A DNA stretch of 64,000 nt. It comes from Xaviernesmea oryzae (lineage in GTDB: Bacteria; Pseudomonadota; Alphaproteobacteria; Rhizobiales; Rhizobiaceae). Under the pieces are notes generated by a model, which had not been told where the DNA came from, ran no database searches, and saw nothing but the letters and a program-made list of their open reading frames with translations. Where the stretch lies: contig NZ_FOAM01000001.1 of assembly GCF_900109605.1 (NCBI RefSeq), positions 186,001 through 250,000 of the forward strand. Direction: 5' to 3'. The position numbers were made by a program, and so were the translations under genes. This document shows positions 47,865-57,351 of the stretch, piece by piece. Each line of letters opens with the position of its first letter. Position 1 is the first letter of the stretch.

Positions 47865-48620
47865 CTAAACCGTCTGCGACAGGCCCAGTGAGGCGATGAA
47901 GCGCTTGGTGCGCTCTTTCTGCGGCGCGCCGAAGATGGCGGAGGGTGCTCCGCTCTCGGCAATCGTGCCGCCATCGAGGAACAGCACCTGGCCGGCCACG
48001 CGCGAGGCGAGCCTGAGATCGTGGGTGGCCATGACCATGGTTGTACCCTCTTGGGCGAGGCGGCTCAGCACATCGACCACCTCTTCCGATAGCTCCGGAT
48101 CGAGCGCCGAGGTCGGCTCGTCGCAAAGCAGGACGCGCGGGGAGGGGGCGAGTGCGCGGGCGATCGCCACGCGCTGCTGCTGGCCGCCTGACAGCGTCGA
48201 GGGCCAGGCTTCGGCCTTTTCCGCCATGCCGACCTTTTCGAGCAGCTCCATCGCCCGTAGGCGTGCCTTGTCCTTCGGCCATTTGAGCACGGTGACGAGG
48301 CCCTCCATCACGTTCTGAATGGCGGTCTGATGCGGGAAGAGCTGGAAATTCTGGAAGACCATGCCGGTCTGGCGACGAAGCTTCTGGACGTTTTCGGAGG
48401 TGGGGCGGCGGCCGGGCTCGAAGGTGATGCTCTCCGTGCCGATCACCAGCCGGCCGCGCTCGGGCACCTCCAGAAGGTTGATGCAGCGAAGCAGCGTCGA
48501 CTTGCCGCCGCCGGAGGGACCGACCAGCGCGGTGACGCTGCCCTCCGCGATGGTCACGTCGATGCCCTTGAGCACGACATTGTCACCGAAGCGTTTTTCG
48601 ATGCCGGCAAGCTCGATCAT
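47865..48620 (-). CDS. Polar amino-acid ABC transporter ATPase
   Basis: The protein has 251 residues of the GlnQ/HisP/TcyC class. Walker A GPSGGGKSTLLRCINLLE, Q-loop MVFQNFQLFPHQT, signature LSGGQQQRVAIARALA, Walker B VLLCDEPTSALDPE and His switch ATHDL are all intact. The start overlaps the permease stop by 4 bp (ATGA), so the two are coupled. With the permease (48617-49297) and binding protein (49745-50521) it makes a complete importer for a polar amino acid, possibly cystine. It converges on pyc. Confidence 0.94.
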   Translation of the reverse strand: MIELAGIEKRFGDNVVLKGIDVTIAEGSVTALVGPSGGGKSTLLRCINLLEVPERGRLVIGTESITFEPGRRPTSENVQKLRRQTGMVFQNFQLFPHQTAIQNVMEGLVTVLKWPKDKARLRAMELLEKVGMAEKAEAWPSTLSGGQQQRVAIARALAPSPRVLLCDEPTSALDPELSEEVVDVLSRLAQEGTTMVMATHDLRLASRVAGQVLFLDGGTIAESGAPSAIFGAPQKERTKRFIASLGLSQTV

Positions 48621-49297
48621 GTGCGTGCCTCCAGATAGCCGCCATAGCGGGCAAACCGCGCTTCCAGCTGCCGCTGCAGCGAAGACAGGATCGAGCTCAA
48701 CACCAGATAGAGCAGGGCAGCCTCGATATAGAGGATCAAGGGCTCATAGGTGACGGCAACGATGCGCTGCGCCGTCTGGAATAGCTCTGGCACGGTGATG
48801 GCGGCGGCAAGAGAGGTGTCCTTCACCAGCGAGATGAAGGTGTTGGACAGGGGCGGCACGGCCACGCGCGTCGCCTGCGGCAGGATGGTGCGTCTCAGCG
48901 CCTGCGACCAGCTCATGCCGATGGAATAGGCAGCCTCCCATTGTCCGCGCGGAACGGAAGAGATCGCCGCCCGCACGATTTCGGAGGAATAGGCGCCGAT
49001 GTTGAGCGTGAAGCCGATCAGGGCGGCGGGAAAGGCGTCGAGCAGGATGCCGGCGCTCGGCAGGCCGTAGAAGATGACGAAGAGCTGCACCAGAAGCGGT
49101 GTGCCCCTGATGACCCAGACATAGAAGCGGGCCAGAAGCGACAGCGGCGCGGGGCCGAAGAGCCGGGCAAGCGCCGTCAGGAGCCCAAGCAACAGGCCGA
49201 GAACGAAGGAGAGCAGCGTCAGCGGCACGGTGAAGCGCAGGCCCGCGATCACGAGCGAGGGCAGCGATTGGATCATCAGCTGAAGCCAGTCTGGCAC
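48617..49297 (-). CDS. Polar amino-acid ABC transporter permease
   Basis: The protein has 226 residues with about five membrane helices. The EAA loop that contacts the ATPase is visible as EAAYSIGMSWSQALRRTILP (20 residues), and GFTLNIGAYSSEIVRAAI precedes it, both typical of the HisM/GlnP/TcyB group. Only one permease gene is present, so it likely works as a homodimer, as in cystine-type systems. A 450-bp gap with a strong hairpin separates it from the binding-protein gene upstream. Confidence 0.92.
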   Translation of the reverse strand: MPDWLQLMIQSLPSLVIAGLRFTVPLTLLSFVLGLLLGLLTALARLFGPAPLSLLARFYVWVIRGTPLLVQLFVIFYGLPSAGILLDAFPAALIGFTLNIGAYSSEIVRAAISSVPRGQWEAAYSIGMSWSQALRRTILPQATRVAVPPLSNTFISLVKDTSLAAAITVPELFQTAQRIVAVTYEPLILYIEAALLYLVLSSILSSLQRQLEARFARYGGYLEART

Positions 49298-49744
49298 GCG
49301 TCCTCGTCCTTTATCTTTGCTTGGGTGTGTCCTTTAAAGGACGGCACCATCGAAACGATGTCAATCTGGGGTCCGTTTTGCGGCTTTGACACGCAGGCGT
49401 TGGCTCAATAGGCACCACGCGCCCTGTGATCGCGCAGCGATGAAATGTGTCTGTCACCCTGTCAAGGCAAGCAGGGCGCCCTGCAGGACGCTGCCGATAT
49501 CGCCCAAGGTGTTCCTCAGAAAGTCCCGGGTCTTTCCACAGCCCGTCCGCAGGCTGACCACAGTTATTTGAGCCGCACACCGCCTGGAGTGGAGGCAGGA
49601 ACGGCGCCTTCTCGGGCAGGAACGTTCGGCGGCAAGCCGGATATCGGCGGAAGCGAGCAAGATCATCTTACGCATACGCTCCCGCCATGCAGGGCGGGAG
49701 CGCCTGGTATTGCAGCCGAAAATGCCGGTCGCCCGGTCGGATTC
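49298..49744. other. Gap inside the amino-acid transporter operon
   Basis: No supported gene. The right part contains the hairpin at 49678-49701. Such spacing between binding protein and membrane genes can give higher expression of the binding protein. ORFs of 60-90 codons here lack signatures. Confidence 0.5.
49678..49701 (-). terminator. Hairpin after the binding-protein gene
   Basis: A perfect 9-bp stem (GCTCCCGCC / GGCGGGAGC) with loop of six lies 44 bp after the binding-protein stop. There is no T-run, so it is more likely an mRNA-stabilising or partial terminator element. Confidence 0.5.
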
Positions 49745-50521
49745 TTACTTCGACACGTCGGCGCCGAAATACTTGTCCGAGATCGTCTTGTAGGTGCCGT
49801 TTTCCTTGATGGTAGCCAGCGCCTTGTTGATCGCTTCCACCAGTTCCGGCTCGCCCTTGCGCAGGATGATGCCGGAATAGTCGGCCTTGTCCTGGCTGGC
49901 GACGACCTTCACCGGCGCGTTCGGCTTCTGCTTCTTGAAATCGAGGAAGGAGAGGCTGTCATTGACGGTGGCATCGGCGCGGCCGGTCAGCACCAGCTGG
50001 ATCGACTGGTCGAAGCCGTCGGTGCCAACCAGCTCGGCGCCATTCGACTGGGCGAGCTTGCCGAAATTGCTGGTTAGCGACTGTGCGGCGCGCTTGCCCT
50101 TGAGATCGGCAAAGCCCTTGATCGCATCATTGTCGGACTTGACGATCAGCACGGCCTTGGAGGCGATATAGGGCTCGGAGAAATCATATTTCTTCTTGCG
50201 CTCGTCGGTAATGCCGACCTGGTTGATGACCACATCATAGCGGTTGGCGTCCAGCCCGGCGATCAGGCCGTCCCACTTGCCTTCCAGATATTCGGCCTTC
50301 ACGCCGATTTCCTTGGCCACAGCCTGGCCTATCTCGACATCGAAGCCGACGAGCTTGCCGGAGGCGTCGTGAAAGGTGAAGGGCGCATAGGTGCCTTCGG
50401 TGCCGATCTTCAGCACGCCGGCCTGCTTGATCTGGTTCAGCCGCTCGCCGGCGGCTGCGGATCCGCCCGCCAGCATCGGAAGAAGGGCCGCAACGGCGGC
50501 GATGGTGGAAAGCCATTTCAT
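49745..50521 (-). CDS. Polar amino-acid (cystine-like) periplasmic binding protein
   Basis: The protein has 258 residues from ATG 50521, which has GAGG at 9 nt; an ATG pair 18 nt upstream lacks a site. The signal peptide covers about 1-24 (ends SAAAG). The mature part begins LNQIKQAGVLKIGTEGTYAP (20 residues), then GFDVEIGQAVAKEIG, KWDGLIAGLDANRYDVVINQ (20 residues) and GITDERKKKYDFSEPYI, the pattern of TcyJ/FliY-type cystine binders. It captures the substrate in the periplasm for the permease and ATPase encoded downstream. Confidence 0.92.
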   Translation of the reverse strand: MKWLSTIAAVAALLPMLAGGSAAAGERLNQIKQAGVLKIGTEGTYAPFTFHDASGKLVGFDVEIGQAVAKEIGVKAEYLEGKWDGLIAGLDANRYDVVINQVGITDERKKKYDFSEPYIASKAVLIVKSDNDAIKGFADLKGKRAAQSLTSNFGKLAQSNGAELVGTDGFDQSIQLVLTGRADATVNDSLSFLDFKKQKPNAPVKVVASQDKADYSGIILRKGEPELVEAINKALATIKENGTYKTISDKYFGADVSK

Positions 50522-50848
50522 CGGGATGTACCTCATCATTCACGTGTCACGCGCCGGGTGGCGTCTGCGGCACCATCGCATGGCGTCCTTGAAGGACGCG
50601 AGCGTGGCGCTTTCGCCGTTCGGCCATCAGGGGGAATGGTTTTCGCCTGAGCCGTCCTGGAGCGGAAATGCAGCGCTGCCTGCCGAATTCAAGATGACGG
50701 CCGGAGGTCCTGCTCGTTCAAGAGGCCGATGCCGCTTGTTTCATCAACAAGGATATGGCCGCCTGGTTGCGAAAAGGCGCTTGCCTTTTCCATTCGCTTC
50801 GATATGCATGTTCATGCCGATTCATTCTTGTTTGTGCACGGTTCATGC
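50522..50848. other. Divergent intergenic region
   Basis: About 330 bp between the binding-protein gene and a DeoR regulator. No gene is supported. It should carry the promoters of the amino-acid transporter and the regulator, and possibly the DeoR operator. Confidence 0.5.
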
Positions 50849-51643
50849 ATGCAGCCTGATCTTTTATCGCGGGAGCGCCAATCGCAGATCCTCGCTCGCC
50901 TGGAAGCCGAAGGGCGCGTCATCGCTGCCGACCTTGCGCGTGCTTTCGCCGTTTCCGAGGATACGGTGCGGCGCGATCTGCGCGAGCTCGCAGCCTCGGG
51001 CCACTGCACGCGCGTCTATGGCGGAGCGCTGCGGCGCGAGGCCGCCACGCCGATGGCAACGCGACTGCGCGAGGCGCCAGAGCGCAAGGCGGCCCTAGCG
51101 GAGGCGCTTGTGCCTTTGTTCAGGCCGGGCATGCTGGTCTTTCTTGATGTCGGCTCTACCAATCTCGCGATTGCCCGCTCCATTCCAAAGGGAATGGCAC
51201 TGACGGTCGCCACCCATACGCCCGTCATCGCCGCAATGTTGGCCGAGCGCGCGGAAATCACCCTGATCCTCATCGGTGGGCGTGTCTCCACCGGTATCGG
51301 CGCAGCTCTCGGCGGCGCGGCGGAACGGGAGGCTGCAAGACTTGCGCCGGATCTCTGTGTCCTCGGCGCCTGCGGCATCGATGCGATGGGCAGCGTTTCC
51401 GCCCAGGATTACGACGACGCCTGTTTCAAGCGGCTGATCGCCGAGCGCTCCGCCAGCGTTGCCAGCGCCGTCACCACCGACAAGCTGGGCACCCGCGCGC
51501 CCTTCGCCATCCTGCCGCCGGGCGGGCTCGATCACCTTGCCGTCGAGGCCGACGCACCGCGTGACGCCCTTGCCGGGCTGGCTGAAACCGGGATTACCCT
51601 TCTCCACGCCGATGCGCCGGGTGAAAAACACGCAAAGATATGA
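50849..51643 (+). CDS. DeoR-family transcriptional regulator
   Basis: The product has 264 residues from ATG 50849. The N-terminal HTH (about 5-58) has RERQSQILARLEAEGRVIAA (20 residues) and VSEDTVRRDLRELAASG, the DeoR signature. The C-terminal sugar-phosphate sensor domain (about 75-245) has DVGSTNLAIARSI and ILIGGRVSTGIGAALGG, which form the phosphate-binding loops. DeoR proteins usually repress sugar uptake or catabolic genes and are released by a phosphorylated sugar. It is followed after 150 bp by an MFS transporter gene on the same strand, its probable target. Confidence 0.93.
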   Translation: MQPDLLSRERQSQILARLEAEGRVIAADLARAFAVSEDTVRRDLRELAASGHCTRVYGGALRREAATPMATRLREAPERKAALAEALVPLFRPGMLVFLDVGSTNLAIARSIPKGMALTVATHTPVIAAMLAERAEITLILIGGRVSTGIGAALGGAAEREAARLAPDLCVLGACGIDAMGSVSAQDYDDACFKRLIAERSASVASAVTTDKLGTRAPFAILPPGGLDHLAVEADAPRDALAGLAETGITLLHADAPGEKHAKI

Positions 51644-51793
51644 TGTTGAAACCCTGAGGAGCCTGGAGCCTCGGCACTGAGGTGTCGAAGAATGCCAGCG
51701 GCCCTTCATGCCATCCTTAGCAGCTGCCCGCGACCCGGCGCTGCGTTACCAATGTCCGCCTGAAACGGCGGCGCCAGACGATGAGAGGAAACC

Positions 51794-52975
51794 ATGAGCG
51801 ACAGTTCGACGGCCGTCTTGACGCGCGCCGCCTATATGACCCGCCCGCGCTTTGCCGTGTCGATGCTGTTCCTGATGAACGGTTTCATGACCGGCAGTTG
51901 GGCGCCAAAGATCCCTGAACTCAAGGAGCGGCTGGGAATCGGCGAAAGCGTGCTCGGCCTCCTGATCCTCACCTTCGGCATCGGCTCGCTGGTGATGATG
52001 CCGGTGGCTGGCGCGGCCATTGCCAGGCTCGGCTCCAAGCCGGTGGTCAAGCTCACGGCGATCCTGCTTTCACCGCTCCTGCTTCTTTTGACTCTCGTGC
52101 CCAATGTCTGGCTCGGCGCTATCGCCATGTTCGTCTTCGGCGGCTTCATCGGCGCCATGGACGTGGCGATGAACGCCAATGCGGTGGAGGTGGAGAAATC
52201 CATGCGCCGGGCGATCATGTCCTCCTGCCATGCCTATTGGAGCCTGGGTGGGCTGATCGGGGCGGCAATCGGCGGTGCCTTGATGGCCCGTTACGGCGTT
52301 CTCACCCATGCGATTGTTTTGACCGTCATCGCGCTGGCCCTGATCGCGCTCGCCTGGCCGATGATCTTTTCCGATGCGCCGCATCCGGACGTCAAAGCCG
52401 AAAAGACCCGCCTGCCGCTCAACCCGCTGCCCTGGCTGATTGGCCTTGTCGCACTGTTCTGCATGGTGCCGGAGGGCTCGGTGCTGGATTGGGGCGCGCT
52501 CTATCTGCGCAATGAGCAGGGCGCGTCGGTGGCGCTGTCCGGCCTCGGCTATGCCGCCTTCTCCGCCAGCATGGCGACCATGCGCTTTGCCGGCGATCAC
52601 GTTCGCGACCGCTTCGGCGCCGTGCGCACCCTGCGCCTGTCGACCATCACCGCCTTTGTCGGGTTGATTCTCTCAGGCCTTGCGCCGGATGCGAGCCTTG
52701 CCATTCTGGGCTTTGCCATTGCCGGAATCGGCATTTCCAACATGGTGCCGATCGCTTTTTCCGCCGCCGGCAACATGCCCGGGCTGGCGCCAGGCATCGG
52801 CATCTCGGTGGCGAGCTTCATGGGCTATTCCGGCATGCTCTTCGCCCCGTCGCTGATCGGCTTCGTGGCCGAGCATACCGGCCTCTCCGTGGTCTTCCTG
52901 TCGGTGCCGGTGCTGTTTATCGTCGTGCTCGCGCTTTCGCATCTCGCCCGGCATGCTGATGCCGGCAAGGTCTGA
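51794..52975 (+). CDS. MFS transporter (YbjJ-like)
   Basis: The product has 393 residues with twelve predicted membrane helices in two bundles. Motif-A-like loops are at GAAIARLGSKP and DHVRDRFGAVR, and FIGAMDVAMNANAVEVEKSM (20 residues) matches the YbjJ/FucP-like branch, along with PEGSVLDWGALYLR in helix 7. Substrates of this branch are mostly unknown; the DeoR regulator upstream points to a sugar or sugar derivative. A GAGGAAAC ribosome site lies before ATG 51794. Confidence 0.9.
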   Translation: MSDSSTAVLTRAAYMTRPRFAVSMLFLMNGFMTGSWAPKIPELKERLGIGESVLGLLILTFGIGSLVMMPVAGAAIARLGSKPVVKLTAILLSPLLLLLTLVPNVWLGAIAMFVFGGFIGAMDVAMNANAVEVEKSMRRAIMSSCHAYWSLGGLIGAAIGGALMARYGVLTHAIVLTVIALALIALAWPMIFSDAPHPDVKAEKTRLPLNPLPWLIGLVALFCMVPEGSVLDWGALYLRNEQGASVALSGLGYAAFSASMATMRFAGDHVRDRFGAVRTLRLSTITAFVGLILSGLAPDASLAILGFAIAGIGISNMVPIAFSAAGNMPGLAPGIGISVASFMGYSGMLFAPSLIGFVAEHTGLSVVFLSVPVLFIVVLALSHLARHADAGKV

Positions 52976-53169
52976 ACAATAACTGATCACTCCGTGACAG
53001 CCCCTTCTTGCCAGCCATTTGCGACTTTTGCGCACCTCGATCGCGGTGCGCATTCAGCCCACTGCCATTTTCTGACAGTAGGTAACAGTAGTCTTGAGCT
53101 GTGCTCGATTAATACATGCGAAGGTTTTTGCTTGTCGGGCCATTCTATAAACCCACATGGAGACAGATT

Positions 53170-53571
53170 ATGTCGGAAGCCAATTTCAAGCAGTTCCTGC
53201 TACAGCGTGAAAAGGCCGCCGAGGCGTATGTCCGCGGCGACACTACACTGCTTGATGCCTTGTCAACCCAAGCAGATCCAGCCACGTTTTTTGGCCCTTC
53301 CGGTACGACGGTCAAAGGTGCCAAAGCTGTAACCAAAGACTATGGAGACGGCGCCAACACCTTTCAGCCCGGCGCCGAAACCCATTTCGAAATCTTGCAA
53401 TCGGCGGCTGGCGGCGATGTCGCCTACTGGGCTGGCTATCAACATGCCACCGCCAGCATGAGCCCTGGCGCACCACCACAATCCTTGAAGCTTCGTGTCA
53501 CCGAACTCTACCGCCGTGAACACGGCGAATGGAAACTGGTGCATCGCCACGCCGACCCGGCCCGCGACTGA
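53170..53571 (+). CDS. SnoaL/NTF2-like protein
   Basis: The product has 133 residues. The pattern of N-terminal helix (FLLQREKAAEAYVRGDTTLL, 20 residues), a central ATFFGPSGTTVKGAKAV turn and C-terminal strands (LKLRVTELYRREHGEWKLVH, 20 residues) fits the DUF4440/SnoaL-like cone fold. Proteins of this fold act as small enzymes or ligand binders; none of the catalytic residues of characterised isomerases can be placed. ATG 53170 has GGAGA at 7 nt. The gene stands alone. Confidence 0.85.
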   Translation: MSEANFKQFLLQREKAAEAYVRGDTTLLDALSTQADPATFFGPSGTTVKGAKAVTKDYGDGANTFQPGAETHFEILQSAAGGDVAYWAGYQHATASMSPGAPPQSLKLRVTELYRREHGEWKLVHRHADPARD

Positions 53572-53914
53572 GGTTATAGATTTTGAGGCAATGGCTCATT
53601 TATGTCCGTTGCCTCGCCCTGGCGGCCATGTTGTGAGGTGCTCCTTGCCAGCCTCAAAGAGTGCCATGTCGATGTCTGCGGCCGCACGCTGCGAGTTGTG
53701 TGTCACAATGCCGTCAAAGCCGGGGCCTATGGGCGGGCGCTGCCGTTGACAAGCGCGCCTGCCTCCTTCACCTGAAGGCATTGCCGATGCCTGCGCCGTG
53801 CGGCTGCGCCTTGAGAACCGGCGCGGCCGGCCGCCGTAAGGCCCGGAGGGCTTCCTCTCGAGGTCTTTGCGCGCCGTCATCGGACTGTTTAAGACCCTTG
53901 AGACGAGGTCGGTC
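53572..53914. other. Intergenic region upstream of ispG
   Basis: About 340 bp. On the minus strand near 53596-53750 a frame reads GFDGIVTHNSQRAAADIDMA (20 residues) and looks protein-like, but has no start of its own and could be the relic of a truncated gene. Otherwise nothing is seen. Confidence 0.4.
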
Positions 53915-55165
53915 ATGTCTGCCTTTGCTTTCGCTCCCCAGCCGCGCCATGAAACGGTCGGCGTTTCCGTCGGCGGTGTGACGGTCGGCGGCGGCGCGCC
54001 CATCGTCGTCCAGTCGATGACCAATACGGACACGGCCGATATCGACGCGACGGTCGCGCAAGTTGCCGCGCTGCATAAGGCGGGCTCCGAGCTGGTGCGC
54101 ATCACCGTCGACCGCGACGAGAGTGCCGCCGCCGTGCCGAAGATCCGCGAGCGGCTGGAACGCCTCGGACTCGACGTGCCCTTGATCGGCGACTTCCATT
54201 ATATCGGCCACAAGCTTCTGGCCGACCATCCGGCCTGCGCCGAAGCACTCGCCAAATACCGGATCAATCCCGGCAATGTCGGCTTCAAGGCCAAGAAGGA
54301 CAAGCAGTTCGCCGCCATCATCGAGCGGGCGATCCAGTTCGACAAGCCGGTGCGCATCGGCGTCAACTGGGGTTCGCTGGATCAGGAGCTTCTGACCCGG
54401 CTGATGGACGACAACCAGGCCAAAGGCTTTCCGCTGACGGCCGAACAGGTGATGCGCGAGACCATCGTGCAGTCGGCACTGATCTCGGCGGAGCTGGCCG
54501 AGGAAATCGGCCTGCCGCGCAACCGCATCATCCTGTCGGCCAAGGTCTCCAATGTTCAGGATCTGATCGCCTGCTATGCCATGCTGTCGTCCCGCTCCAA
54601 CCATGCGCTGCATCTCGGCCTGACCGAGGCCGGCATGGGCACCAAGGGCATTGTCGCCTCCTCGGCTTCGCTCGGCATTCTCCTGCAGCAGGGTATTGGC
54701 GATACGATCCGGATTTCACTGACCCCCGAGCCCGGCGGCGACCGAACGCGCGAGGTGCAGGTGGCGCAGGAGCTTTTGCAGGTCATGGGCTTTCGCCAGT
54801 TCCTGCCCGTTGTCGCCGCCTGTCCCGGCTGCGGACGCACCACCTCCACCGTGTTTCAGGAACTGGCCCAGAAGATCCAGGAGGATATCCGCCGCAACAT
54901 GCCGGTTTGGCGGGAAAAATATCCTGGCGTCGAAGGGCTGAAGGTCGCCGTCATGGGCTGCATCGTCAACGGACCCGGCGAAAGCAAGCATGCCGATATC
55001 GGCATCTCGCTGCCCGGCACCGGCGAACTGCCGGCCGCCCCCGTCTATATCGACGGCAAGAAGGCACTGACGCTGCGCGGCACCAACATCGCCGGCGACT
55101 TCGAAACGCTGGTCGGCGATTATATCGAGAAGCGCTTTGGCAATGGGCAGGCAGCGGCGGAGTAG
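53915..55165 (+). CDS. ispG: 4-hydroxy-3-methylbut-2-en-1-yl diphosphate synthase (IspG/GcpE)
   Basis: The product has 416 residues. IspG makes HMBPP in the sixth MEP-pathway step using a [4Fe-4S] cluster. The TIM-barrel part carries [12 protein letters not shown] and NPGNVGF. The C-terminal cluster ligands are visible as [11 protein letters not shown] (two Cys) and [19 protein letters not shown] (Cys and the conserved Asn-Gly-Pro-Gly-Glu). The start at ATG 53915 has GAGG at 8 nt and matches the family's N-terminus; an upstream ATG at 53867 is less likely. The next gene, ispA, converges and belongs to the same isoprenoid pathway. Confidence 0.96.
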   Translation: MSAFAFAPQPRHETVGVSVGGVTVGGGAPIVVQSMTNTDTADIDATVAQVAALHKAGSELVRITVDRDESAAAVPKIRERLERLGLDVPLIGDFHYIGHKLLADHPACAEALAKYRINPGNVGFKAKKDKQFAAIIERAIQFDKPVRIGVNWGSLDQELLTRLMDDNQAKGFPLTAEQVMRETIVQSALISAELAEEIGLPRNRIILSAKVSNVQDLIACYAMLSSRSNHALHLGLTEAGMGTKGIVASSASLGILLQQGIGDTIRISLTPEPGGDRTREVQVAQELLQVMGFRQFLPVVAACPGCGRTTSTVFQELAQKIQEDIRRNMPVWREKYPGVEGLKVAVMGCIVNGPGESKHADIGISLPGTGELPAAPVYIDGKKALTLRGTNIAGDFETLVGDYIEKRFGNGQAAAE

Positions 55166-55231
55166 GTCAATTCCATAGCAAGCAATGGATCGCCTGGAAG
55201 GCTGGCGCTGGCCTCGGTTGATAGCTTGCGT

Positions 55232-56146
55232 TCAGCTCTTGCGATTGGCCACGAAGCGCGCGGCCGCCTTCAGCTTTTCGCCCCTGTCGCCAAAGGCAGA
55301 CAACAGGGATTCGGCTTCGGCCACCAGCCGGGCCAGCTCGTCCCGCGCCCAGTTAACTCCGCGCAGGCCGACCAGCGTGCCCTTGCCCCGTCCTTCGTCC
55401 TTGCCGGTCGCCTTGCCGAGGCTGGCGGCATCCGAGGTGATGTCGAGCAGATCGTCGGCGATCTGGAAGGCGCGACCGATCACCTCGCCATAGCGGCGCA
55501 GGCTGGCGCGCGTCGATTGGTCGCTGCCGGCAATCAGCGCGCCGGCTTCGCAGGCAAAACGGATCAGTGCGCCTGTCTTCATTGCCTGCAAGGTTACGAT
55601 CCCTGCCTCATCCGGCGGCGTGATTTCGGCCGCAAGGTCCAAAGCCTGGCCGCCCGCCATGCCGCCGATGCCGGCGGCACGGGCGAGCGCGCAGACCAGG
55701 CTTGCCCTGGCATCGCCCGATAGCGGTGTTTCGGGCGCGGCGGCAATGTCGAAGGCCAGTGTCAGCAGGCTGTCGCCAGCGAGGATCGCGGTCGCCTCGT
55801 CATAGGCGATGTGGACGGTCGGCTTGCCCCGGCGCAGGTCGTCGTCGTCCATGGCCGGCAGATCGTCATGGACCAGCGAATAGCAGTGAATGCATTCCAG
55901 CGCCGCCGCGATGCGCAAGGCGGCTTGAGGATCGCCGCCGCACAGCCGCGCGCTTTCCAGAACCAGATACGGGCGCATCCGCTTGCCGCCGTTCAGGACC
56001 CCATGGCGCATCGCGTTTAAGAGCCGGTCGGGACGGGCAATCTCATCCACACGGCAAACAGGGGAAAGAAGGCCTTCCAGACAGGTCTCCACCGCTTGCG
56101 CGGCGCTTGCGAGATCATCGAGGAAGAGACGGTCGGACTCGGTCAT
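55232..56146 (-). CDS. ispA: Polyprenyl (farnesyl/geranylgeranyl) diphosphate synthase
   Basis: The product has 304 residues from ATG 56146. It has both Asp-rich motifs of short-chain trans-prenyltransferases: DDLPAMDDDDLRRG (first motif) and QIADDLLDITSD (second). GGKRMRPYLVLES is the IPP-binding loop. Residues just before the first motif (CIHCYSLVHDDL) lack the bulky aromatic pair that limits very short products, and so fit an FPP synthase of IspA type or a GGPP synthase. It condenses IPP and DMAPP for quinone, bactoprenol and carotenoid synthesis. The frame continues far upstream of the start, but that part shows no domain. Confidence 0.94.
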   Translation of the reverse strand: MTESDRLFLDDLASAAQAVETCLEGLLSPVCRVDEIARPDRLLNAMRHGVLNGGKRMRPYLVLESARLCGGDPQAALRIAAALECIHCYSLVHDDLPAMDDDDLRRGKPTVHIAYDEATAILAGDSLLTLAFDIAAAPETPLSGDARASLVCALARAAGIGGMAGGQALDLAAEITPPDEAGIVTLQAMKTGALIRFACEAGALIAGSDQSTRASLRRYGEVIGRAFQIADDLLDITSDAASLGKATGKDEGRGKGTLVGLRGVNWARDELARLVAEAESLLSAFGDRGEKLKAAARFVANRKS

Positions 56147-56558
56147 GCCGGCTCTTTGGCATGGGCGGATGCGGCTGGCAAGATAGGGTCGAGGACCGTC
56201 TCGCCTCAGCCTGCGCCCGATGCTGGGGCCAGGCCTGCCGCCAAAGGTTTTCGGCTTTCGGCTTCCTCTGCGACGCTGCGCCTTCTGCATGGCTTTCGCC
56301 TGATGGTGCTGCCCCGTCATGCCCGCCTGGGGCAGGCTGCGACCTGGTTTTATGCGGCTTACGGAGGAAAGCCGGCACTTTCGCCTTGTCTTCGGCCGAA
56401 TTCCAGTTGACGGAGAGGGAATGGGTGCGGATTGGCTTTGCGCTGGCGGCGTCGGGCGGCATAGTCTCTCCGAACGGCGCCGTGGGAGGCGGCAGGCGTG
56501 AGGGACGAACGGCTTGGAGACGATGCCGGAACGGCAGGACGAAAAGAAGGAGGAGCCC
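56147..56558. other. Divergent intergenic region, ispA to mtgA
   Basis: About 410 bp. All frames contain GC-rich ORFs without signatures. Promoters of both genes are expected here. I see no further gene. Confidence 0.5.
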
Positions 56559-57266
56559 ATGGCGCAGACCGGCGCGGGTCGCTCATCCTGGCTGGGACGT
56601 TCCTGGCGGCGTATCGCTCTGGTCTTGCTGGCGCTGCTCCTTGCGCCTTATGTGCTCATTCTTCTCTATGCGCCGGGCTTTGTTCATCCGGTTTCGACAC
56701 TGATGCTGCGCGACGTGGTTCTGCGGGGCGGCTATGAGCGACAATGGATGCCCTTCGAGACGATCTCGCCGCATCTGGTGCGCTCGGTGATGATGTCGGA
56801 AGATGGGCAGTTCTGCGCCCATAATGGCGTGGACTGGGTGCAGATGCGTGGTGTCGTGCAGGATGCGCTCGATGGCGAAGCGACGCGTGGCGCCTCCACC
56901 ATCTCCATGCAGACGGTGAAGAACCTGTTTCTCTGGAATGGCCGATTCTTCGTGCGCAAGGCGCTGGAACTGCCGCTCGCCCTTGCCGCCGATTTCGTCT
57001 GGTCTAAGCGGCGGGTCATGGAAGTCTATCTCAACATCGCCGAATGGGGCCCCGGCATCTATGGCGCGGAGGCTGCCGCCCGCCATCATTTCGGCGTTTC
57101 GGCCGCCAATCTCAGCCGCCGGCAGGCGGCCCTTCTGGCGGTTGCCCTGCCCAATCCCTTCGACCGCAATCCCGGTAAGCCCGGACGCGGATTGAAGCGG
57201 CTGGCAAGCCTGATCGAACGGCGCGCCGGCGCATCTGGCGATTACATCACCTGTCTTTATCCCTAG
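56559..57266 (+). CDS. mtgA: Monofunctional peptidoglycan transglycosylase
   Basis: The product has 235 residues: one N-terminal membrane helix (about 14-35), then a GT51 domain. Motifs: [13 protein letters not shown] with the catalytic Glu, [17 protein letters not shown], and [20 protein letters not shown] (20 residues). The enzyme polymerises lipid II into glycan strands at the outer face of the inner membrane. ATG 56559 was chosen because of a near-perfect GGAGG 7 nt upstream. The next gene, a GST, is 85 bp downstream. Confidence 0.95.
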   Translation: MAQTGAGRSSWLGRSWRRIALVLLALLLAPYVLILLYAPGFVHPVSTLMLRDVVLRGGYERQWMPFETISPHLVRSVMMSEDGQFCAHNGVDWVQMRGVVQDALDGEATRGASTISMQTVKNLFLWNGRFFVRKALELPLALAADFVWSKRRVMEVYLNIAEWGPGIYGAEAAARHHFGVSAANLSRRQAALLAVALPNPFDRNPGKPGRGLKRLASLIERRAGASGDYITCLYP

Positions 57267-57351
57267 CATGAGGCCTTTTCATTGGCGGCCCAGCACGCCC
57301 TCGGTCTAGGGTCGCGCATCCTTTCCGCTTGCCCGCACGGAGCCGCCCCGC

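Noticed and set aside
56096-56503. Plus-strand ORFs upstream of mtgA
   Set aside because: They have no start context or domain; codon pattern is that of GC-rich intergenic sequence.
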